The translations under genes were made by a program, and so were the position numbers. A stretch of 64,000 nucleotides of DNA from Siphonodentalium dalli (lineage: Eukaryota > Mollusca > Scaphopoda > Gadilida > Siphonodentaliidae), in the NCBI GenBank assembly GCA_032622095.1, contig CP136064.1, positions 258,953,863-259,017,862 on the forward strand. Direction: 5' to 3'. Positions 56,700 to 64,000 of the stretch are shown one piece after another. The first letter of the stretch is position 1. Each line of letters opens with the position of its first letter. The notes below the pieces were generated by a model. It saw nothing but the letters and a program-made list of their open reading frames with translations. It did not search any database and was not told the DNA's origin.

Positions 56700-56990
56700 C
56701 CGGAAACGGTACATGTGGTAATTGTGGAAAAAAGGGTAAGATAATGATTGTTTCCATGTAATCAAAAGTAACGTACCTTTCGGGCCTATACGTTTCATTC
56801 TCATTAAGTAACTTACCTTTCGGGCCTATACGTTTCATTCTTATTCTTCTCCAATTTTGACAGGTATCCATAATACTTTATCATGGAATAAGTGAATGGC
56901 CATATACATACGAGTTTATAAGATCATCCAATTCGTGTGTTTCATAATTTCGTGCACGATAACCTATATGTGTTGTGGAGTAAAGTTTGG
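56700..56990 (+). repeat. Duplicated block X, second copy, part 3
   Basis: It aligns with about 30060-30320 (gaaacggtacatg, aattgtggaaaaa, gggcctatacgtttcattctc, cataatactttatcatggaataagtgaatggcc, cataatttcgtgcacgat). It has its own 46-bp tandem duplication of 'aagtaac-tacctttcgggcctatacgtttcattct'. Confidence 0.72.
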
Positions 56991-57002
56991 CGTTTAATGG
57001 AA

Positions 57003-57600
57003 ATACATGTACTCATTTATGAGTATTTCCTTTAGGAGATATTCAGACAAGAAAACCAATGTCAGAAATGGTAACGCGATCAAGATCATATATTATATAC
57101 CTATGATTGTAATTATATAATATAAAATATATTAGTTTCACGAATGACCAACTCATAATTCCGTTAAAACAACTAATCCTTCAAATTATTACAACAACTA
57201 TATACGGCTTATCACTGAAGGTTTCTCATGCATCTCACCAGAATTCCCAACTACACCTTTTACCGGACTCGGCCTCAGGGTCGCAGTTCGACTTTTAATC
57301 CATCCCAAAAATTCCCATTTCTATAAATAAAACGCCCATGGGCCATGTGTACCAAGAATCAGCGAAACATTATACACGCGGAGCGCGAAATAATAAGTTC
57401 AACAACGTTTGTTGAACTTATTATCTGAACATTGCCCTCAAACGACTATGAATCGTTCTGCATTTGTATCATCTTTTCATCTTCATGCATCATGGAATAG
57501 ATACAGTCACGTGACAGTTCTTTACTGTAAAATTCAGAACAGACGAGAACGAAACCACATTTCGTGATGTCATTCTTATAAATTGAATCTATTTTTATAT
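57003..57600 (+). repeat. Dispersed repeat Y, copy 2 (interrupted)
   Basis: Left part 57003-57050 and right part 57393-57600 match 32380-32635. The 340 bp between are unrelated to copy 1. Confidence 0.7.
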
Positions 57601-57778
57601 AGGAATTCCACCGAGTGCCGATGTAAGTTCTATCGGTGGTTTCAGACTCAGTTACGGCGAACCGAGAAATGATTCTGGTAGAGATGGCACGGCTGGGAAT
57701 CACGTGGTTTCGAGGTTTGTGAGTAACACGTATTCAAACTGGCCGAGGCGAGTGCAAATGCACAAAAACATAATATAT

Positions 57779-57883
57779 ACACAGAACGACACGATGTGTA
57801 CATGGGTTTGTCGATACGGCACGAGTGCTGTCGCGGAAGGAACCGTATCGACAAACCCATTTACACATCGTGTCGTTCTGTGT
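57779..57883. repeat. Hairpin with 41-bp arms, 40/41 matching
   Basis: Arms acacagaacgacacgatgtg...gtttgtcgatacgg and inverse, with a 23-bp loop (cacgagtgctgtcgcggaaggaa). Much more GC than the flanks. It resembles a precursor-like hairpin, but no expression evidence can be drawn from sequence. Confidence 0.88.
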
Positions 57884-57889
57884 TTATTA

Positions 57890-58755
57890 CACGCTTCGCG
57901 TCCTAGAATCAGTGCATTAAAAATACAGGATTATAAGGTTTATTTAGGCTCATACATGGTGTGTTGGTCATCTGTGATGATTATTTTATTTAAATAGTTC
58001 CAGTTTCATGGTTGAGTATGTTATTTTACGTCAACGAGAATCGCATGGAACGTACGTTCCATACGGATTTGTAAATATGGAACAGCAATAACACTGTACT
58101 TCTAGGAACAGGCGTGTAATAAATGAGGAACTGGCACAACGTATAGCATTTTGACTGTTATGAACATATGCTAGTTTTTTTTTAAAACAAGTTTATAGCT
58201 CGTTTCTTCCAATATACTCAGTAGTTTTCCATAACATTCTTACCAAAGTTGCCAGTGTGATATTCGTGGAATACACACTCCAGTGCATACATCTAGAAGA
58301 ATCCTTCGATTGACAACTTTGGTCAGAATATTAGAGCAAACAACTGTGCGTTTGCACACAAATGAGGAATCAGCTTGTTTGCAAAATAGTATAGCATATG
58401 CTCGTAGCTGCCAGAATACTATGTAATATGCCATATCCTAGTTTATTACATTTTTCCTCGTTTCTGGTCGCGTTTGCGATCGCCTCGGCCATTTTGAATG
58501 GGTGGTACTCATCTAGTAGAAATCACGCGAGTCCCACCGGCCTTACGTGGATTGCCGGCAGCCAGATCGGGTTACCTTTTTTTTTAGAGTTATCGTGCTT
58601 ACGTCGTAATACGGACCGACTCCCATCGTCATTGTTGCAAAACTCGACCAAAAACTTAAAAAGATAAAAAACAAGAATATACAAATGCATTTTAAAAAAC
58701 AATTAATCTGTTGGCAGCGGAACTTTGATGGTAAGACATGCGTAGGCACCATACT
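57890..58755. other. No gene supported
   Basis: The 89-codon frame at 58398-58667 has no recognisable motif; part of the segment near 58480-58560 is GC-richer than its surroundings. Confidence 0.4.
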
Positions 58756-59460
58756 ATATTCAGAATCAGAATCAGTTTATTGCAAAAGCTATGATTTAAC
58801 ATAGAACTACGTGCATATACGTACAATAGCAGGAAACTATATATAGTGGCTATAATGTTATACTCATGCCATAACCATAATACCTATAATATTTATGTAT
58901 CTCAACCCCTCTGGTTGAAGGCACGCCCATTCCCATTTTGTCACATCGAATAATGCAGGGGAACAGCAATTATATGTACCTCTGGTCTCAATGAATGGGA
59001 TGTGTATTGAAATGGGGAGTTTTTTGCCCAGGTGGGGTCGGGTCTTCAGTGTCTCAAATTTGGGCAATTCCTTAACGGCACACTTCAGGTATAATTACAA
59101 TCCCCGCAATATACTAGTATTTTCAATCGTCAGAAGTCTATAGAACTTTTCTTCGCTGGGATATTTCCAGTAATAGTTAGGGATATATTTGATTAGGATA
59201 TCAATAAGGTGTGAACACATAATTACGAAGTGGTACTCGTCTCCTATGCCGTCATTACATAATGTACAAACTCTGTCATTCCGTTTTGATTTTTTCTGCC
59301 GTCCACTTTCTATAGGCAATTGATTATTTGATGTCCTAATCTTAACAATGCATTCGGATAAGTACCATGGAATTTCAGTTAGATATCTTCTGATCTCCGG
59401 GCATGCAGACATACCACCATAGAAAGCACCCCGTGAGTATGTGGCTACATTTCCAACCAT
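58756..59460 (-). mobile_element. 3' end of a LINE with C-terminal finger
   Basis: The minus-strand frame 59460-59095 (121 codons) contains RYLTEIPWYLSECIVKIRTS, IESGRQKKSKRNDRVCTLCN and IGDEYHFVIMCSHLIDI. This is the CxxC...H...C finger and 'lR...h.L.iE.GR' context typical of the C-terminus of LINE ORF2. The 3' UTR follows and ends at 58756 in AATAAACTGATTCTGATTCTGAAT, an (ATTCTG)n-type tail of CR1/L2-group elements. Endonuclease and RT are missing, a standard 5' truncation. The tail and coding part make one short, dead copy. Confidence 0.75.
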
Positions 59461-59462
59461 TT

Positions 59463-62045
59463 TTTACTTTATTCGTTTTATATCTGAGTGTGTTAGTTCC
59501 CGTCTGCTCATGAACATAATAATGTAAAATTTAGATTAGGACTGAGGCATTATTGTATACACCATTTATCACACTTCTTTCCTAACTACTTCATTATCTT
59601 TCCTACGTATTTCATTATCTTCTCTATTCTATCACTCCTCCATCTTTCTTATTCCTGCACTCGCTTAACTAACTTCCCAACATTTATTTGAAAACACAGA
59701 ACAATATTCAAATTCCCGTCCTCTTTACCCTGTAGCTGTCTGTATTGACACTCGGTGTAACATTTCTAGAGGAAAGGATTTTTATAAAAGCCATAGGCTC
59801 ATGGCTTGTTATCTAATCCTCATTTGAACTATTTGTTTTTTCTATATGTATAATTGTCAATGTTGTGTTCTGTTCTCCGTTCAAATAAATATTGTTTATA
59901 TTAACATAATGGCTGCGGACACACGTACCACAGTAGCGATGGCATAGTAGGTGTGACAATTTATTATGGTGGAGGTTGGTGACAATTGGTTGTCATAATT
60001 AATATGCCATTGCAAACCATGTCGCCCTCTGCAAATTCGCACAATGAGTCTACCAAGCTCTACCAGCGACGATCGATCTGTCAATGATGTATCTACCTGA
60101 ATGTCTTGTCGATTTTGATCTTTACTCAACACGCAGTGTTATATTTTGCATGCTAACACACAAGTCCACTTGATAACTTAATGAATAACCCATCTCAACA
60201 GCCATGATTGTTCTTACTAATGAAATTAATATAAGTAGATAAACATGCATGCGTTGAGATCATATAAACAACGTACCACAATAATGATATGTGATTCAAT
60301 GAGGAATTGCCACCAGGCCACGGTCAAACACAATTGACGCTTCGGCAGATATTGGCATTATCCAATCAGATAACGGCATCTTTAACTGAGAGCTTAGCGT
60401 TATTTCCGGTAAGACATCAGTGTTTGTTAATAGTGTAGCAACGCTCAATATCGGCGGATGTTTGTTCGGATTATACATCATTTTTTGTGTAATTAGCAAG
60501 ACTATTAAATTTCATACTAAGTATCAGTGCATCACCTTATCATCCAATCAGAATTTTTTTCATTTATTCCTGGTTTGGTGATTAATTTCGACGCCCGGCG
60601 AGAGATTTCGTTTGTCTTATTAACAGTTCATACGGATAATTTGTTCAATGTGCACCAGAATATTTCCAAGCTGAGTCGGGTTTTCATAAAATGGTGAAAA
60701 CGTATAGCCATGGGAGGTGTAACACTGACAATCGATACCCGGATAGATGCATCGGAGCGAATTTTATTCCGCTTGCAAAGCCGAAAGTTGACATTGACAA
60801 ACTATGTTATTATAATTGAATAGTTATTGTGTTCTTATATCTGACTGCTAGAAATTTTTAGTAAGCAGTTCATATGAGGTGTGTTCACAGTTCGTGAGCT
60901 GCAACTGATTATGGGATTACGAAATGATGTAATTATGTGCAAAATGGGGTCTCAGTCCCGGCCCAATAAAACCATGTTTAACCGGATCCATGTCATGCTA
61001 ATCAGCTTTGTTAATGAGTCTGCCAAATAACGAGAGTGTCACTTACACCCTGGCTGCATTAGTAATGACGTGTGAAGTAATTGATTTATAATATGTGTTG
61101 TCTCAATGACAGTTATACCTATAATCAACAAGTCTCATCACACTTGGCTTCTTACTTTGTCGATCAGTTGGAAGTCTGGCATTTGTTACACATAACTTGG
61201 TGATTGCCACAGGCTCGATCTTGTCACCACGTGGAACAGACCACAGTGACTGTGTCAGATTTTTAGGTAGAAAAGGATTTCATTTACATACACTAAAAAA
61301 CTAAATCCGACGACGACAAGCTTGTTGGGTAGGGCTGGGGTTGTACATGTATGTATTTCACAAAGTAAGTCCCCCAAATATAACATTTTGGAATTGGCGC
61401 ATGAGTAAAGGTAATATAAGGTCAGCGCGTTTTATAGATATAAATTACCAATACATAATCAGTGCGTATCCGCAGCATTGGGCCCGATTATGTCTATAGG
61501 GCGAATCGAAATGCGACTAGGTGACCCAAACAGACTTCTCTATATGTGTATTGTATTGTGTTTGTGTTTTTTATTTTATTTAAAAAAAACAATATTGTTT
61601 ATACACCAACCAGACTTGATGCTAATTTGTGTTGACAAACACAATAAATTTAGGTGGTGATAATAAATGTTGATTCTTACGTTTATATCGTCATTTAGCT
61701 ACAAAATGCTGTTATGGTCAAACTAGTTTTGAAGAAATGTACGTTACAATGAAAAAATTCAAACGAGCAGCCTTGACGTCGCGCGTGATCGCTGATCGGG
61801 ACGGGCGGCTTGACCAAAATCAGTAGCAACACAAACGTTCTGAGCGTCATAGCATACGAACATAACACTAAAATGTATATAAACATCAAAATCACTCGTT
61901 ATGAATAATAAGCTCGGAATTTACGGATCGGATATATATTCCACATATTGATCGTATAGTTTCGGCAAATGTATGGTGGGTTGCACAGCACAAACTTGTA
62001 TATTCACAAAAATAATGCAGCATTAAAAAGATATAATTATTGCAC
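59463..62045. other. No gene supported; includes presumed intron side of the SWIM gene
   Basis: Small frames only. The stretch just left of 62050 should be intron 1 of the minus-strand SWIM-domain gene, with its second exon further left or beyond; I could not locate a CxH-bearing exon. Confidence 0.4.
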
Positions 62046-62049
62046 TCAC

Positions 62050-62345
62050 CCAGCTTGACAAGAGCAGTGGACATAGGAAATATTCGATGAATCAACCTCT
62101 AAATCAACCTGGAGTGGACTTTCATTTTTCCGCTGGTTTCGGTGACATTTTGCTCCAACAAACAGTTTATTTTCCAACTTATTTATTGACACGTTGTGGA
62201 CATAACCTTCGCTATAGTATCTGAAACCTTGCTGACGGGATTTTAAAAATGTTCCCACCGAATTAAAAAAGATTTTATCGAAATTGTCCGGCAAATCCGA
62301 CAGAGCTCCTATGCGCGGCTTCACAGTTTCACTCATATTTACCAT
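62050..62345 (-). CDS. SWIM zinc-finger protein, probable first coding exon
   Basis: The minus-strand frame opens MVNMSETVKPRIGALSDLPD and continues FRYYSEGYVHNVSINKLENK, LFVGAKCHRNQRKNESPLQV and ISYVHCSCQAG. It ends in a split Gly codon at donor GG|GTGAGT (62049-62048). The pattern 'f.eGyVh.v.......fv.akC..s.k..........l......i....CsC.AG' followed by an intron is that of SWIM-type zinc-finger proteins common in mollusc and cnidarian genomes, in which CxC here and CxH in the next exon bind zinc. The partner exon was not found. Such genes are often multicopy and may derive from transposons. The start (62345 or the ATG at 62336) is uncertain. Confidence 0.55.
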
Positions 62346-62429
62346 TTGACTGTCTTACCACAGCCAGCTCTAAGCTGTAGGCGAGGTTATCGGCCGCTGG
62401 CCGAAAGGTGAATTCTGGACGATCTATAG

Positions 62430-62660
62430 TGCAATTATATATATATATATCTTTAATTCCTCCATATAAATGAAGATATGATATACACATGTAATACAAG
62501 AACATACAAAAACAATAGAACATAGGAACGAGAACATAACATATATACATGTACACACTTTATGTATGTGCAAAGCAAAACGAAAATAGATGGAAACAGA
62601 TCGGCCGGGCACACGAACAAGACAGAGAGAGATAGAGAGAGAGAGAGAGCGCCGGATACA
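62430..62660. repeat. TA and GA microsatellites
   Basis: (AT)n near 62436-62451 and an interrupted (GA)n near 62622-62650, with no gene between them. Confidence 0.85.
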
Positions 62661-62961
62661 GATAGAGACAGTATGGGAAAATAGAATGAAATGAGTTAAG
62701 TTAGAGAAAAGTGGGGAGAAACAGAGAGGGGTTAATTGAAGCTAGATAATCCTAAATTCATGGAGAACTGTAGCACCCAGCCGACCACACGACCAGATGT
62801 TCACTCACATCACAGTTGTCAGACACCGTTGTTGGACATTACAAACAAATAGTAGACCCAACACAACACCATTGTATATAAGAGGGCTACCAATTATTTA
62901 TATTTGCCAACAATGGTGACTTTCTTCTCCCACTGACTACATGTATATAAGTGACAAACAA
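62661..62961 (-). other. 3' untranslated or tail region of the LINE at the right edge
   Basis: Downstream, on the minus strand, of the LINE stop codon. No clear repeat tail or AATAAA-plus-microsatellite end is seen, so the element's 3' boundary is not fixed. Confidence 0.35.
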
Positions 62962-64000
62962 TTATGACGCCAATGACGAACGATGGTTCCATTCGCACCA
63001 CATCGCCCTAGTCGCCTTCAAGAAGTATCTCAATATGGTTTGAGGTGGAATGCATGCAATGTCCAAAAGTTCAATAGGCAAATAGCCTAGAAAGAGGGCA
63101 ATAAGTCTCTGCTGATCAAAAGAATCCACAAGTTGAAATGCCCCTAAAGGCAACATATCTATAAAGTGATACCAAAAATGATTACGCGACGCTGCAAGTT
63201 CTGGGCAAACCGCTATAATGTGTTGCGGTAGGTCTATATAACTTCGCGCACATAACAGGCACTGAGTTTCGCCAGCAAAATTTCGGTAACACAGTAGCTG
63301 TGTCGCGATGAAAAATGACTCCTTCTCATCTGGGTACTTTTGGCAGACTTTCCATAAAAACGATAATTCTGGACTGCTGTGAACCAAACGAAATCTATCA
63401 AAGGTGGGTTCCGTGCGCACCCTGTGAGACCATTCAGATTTCCAAACATGACTGCCCTGTTTCGATAGGGTTTTCCAAACTGTTTTCTCTGGAAACAGAG
63501 CTGTTGATATGTATTGAGACATATTGGAGGACAAACTCCAGTTATCAAGAATACTGGATAGGTCCTGAAAAAACACATTCTTCGATGCAGTGTTGGATTC
63601 ATATGAAAAGCTCAGTAATCTGATAATAAATACATCTTTAACAGTTTTTTTAGACTCGAGTAAACAAAATGACGAAAACAAGGACACTTTTCTACAATTA
63701 ATGAATGTGATTAAAGGAGGAATACCAAGCAGACCCAAGACCATGTCTGTGCTAGTCCTAGTTTTGAGGCCTTGTATAAGTTTGAGGCACATACGATGTG
63801 CTTTCTCTAGTTGAACAGTGTCCGATTGAGAGAGACCACACAAAAATTCACTACCGTATAAGCCTCGCGGTAAGACCACGGACTTGTAAATCTTGAGAGA
63901 GCTCGCTGGGGTAATACCGCCTGCATGCAGGCCAGCATTAGCCAAAGAGAAGAAAGCATTCTTCGTTTTTGTACAAATATTGTCAACAAGTTTTGAGCGA
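62962..64000 (-). mobile_element. LINE ORF2 C-terminal part, runs off the window
   Basis: The minus-strand frame is open from the window edge (RSKLVDNICTKTKNAFFSLA) through ANAGLHAGGITPASSLKIYK, VVLPRGLYGSEFLCGLSQSD, LEKAHRMCLKLIQGLKTRTS and a late CLLCARSYIDLPQHIIAVCP finger (CxxC...H...C) to the stop at 62962. This is the post-RT region of a non-LTR retrotransposon; the RT itself should lie just past position 64000. Over 340 codons are uninterrupted, so this copy is younger than the LINE at 25.3 kb. Its text differs from that LINE, so a different clade is likely. Confidence 0.78.

Noticed and set aside
58398-58667. 89-codon ORF with hydrophobic start
   Set aside because: No motif; its composition changes sharply at a T-run; no splice context.

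Overview
This looks like repeat-rich, AT-rich nuclear DNA from an invertebrate animal, most likely a lophotrochozoan and perhaps a bivalve or other mollusc. The grounds are split genes with GT/AG splice sites, the absence of operons or bacterial signals, LINEs, Helitrons and LTR elements, many 'tacatgta'-type words, and short tandem-cored repeats that end in a GTATACCCCC/GGGGGTATA hairpin, as seen in bivalve genomes. The species cannot be named from the sequence alone. All comparisons below were made by eye.

Host coding sequence is sparse. There is one almost intact rhodopsin-like GPCR exon (33544-34476, +). There is a probable SWIM zinc-finger protein exon on the minus strand (62050-62345), and a possible 137-bp internal exon (3029-3165, +). 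A diverged 5S rRNA-derived sequence lies at 55121-55215 (-). Everything else that can be recognised is mobile or repetitive.

Region by region. 4.3-8.3 kb is a nest: a 223-bp Helitron, abutted by a 3.7-kb hAT-like element, which contains a 174-bp tandem array, which is itself split by a 1,362-bp Harbinger-like element. 8.6-9.1 kb holds related hairpin-ended repeats. Two MITEs lie at 10.3 and 12.6 kb. 14.6-19.5 kb is a partial copy (copy 1) of a Ty3/Gypsy-like LTR element. 19.5-25.2 kb is a noncoding 5.7-kb structure with inverted ends that contains a 929-bp Helitron. 25.3-28.45 kb is a decayed LINE. 29.4-30.3 kb is a block duplicated at 41.4-57.0 kb. 34.5 kb has a long inverted repeat. 35.7-41.0 kb is a tandem duplication whose first copy carries a 1,461-bp CACTA-like insertion.

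42.04-52.95 kb is LTR element copy 2. It has two long LTRs, a 4-bp target duplication GATT, a primer-binding site matching tRNA-Leu, and an extra zinc-finger ORF. It sits inside a small palindromic MITE, and its own 3' LTR has been hit by a 1.7-kb TIR element. 53-58 kb is tandem repeats, palindromes, a long AT microsatellite and the 5S-derived piece. 58.7-59.5 kb and 63.0-64.0 kb are LINE C-terminal ends on the minus strand.

The most unusual material is of three kinds. First, the LTR family has gag-like sequence in both orientations in two separate copies, no recognisable pol, and very long LTRs containing two arrays of dyads and hairpins. Second, a set of units with an ETS/YY1-like composite motif is shared by the 19.5-25.2 kb structure and the 37.5-41.0 kb tandem duplication. 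Third, there is a cluster of near-perfect long palindromes.
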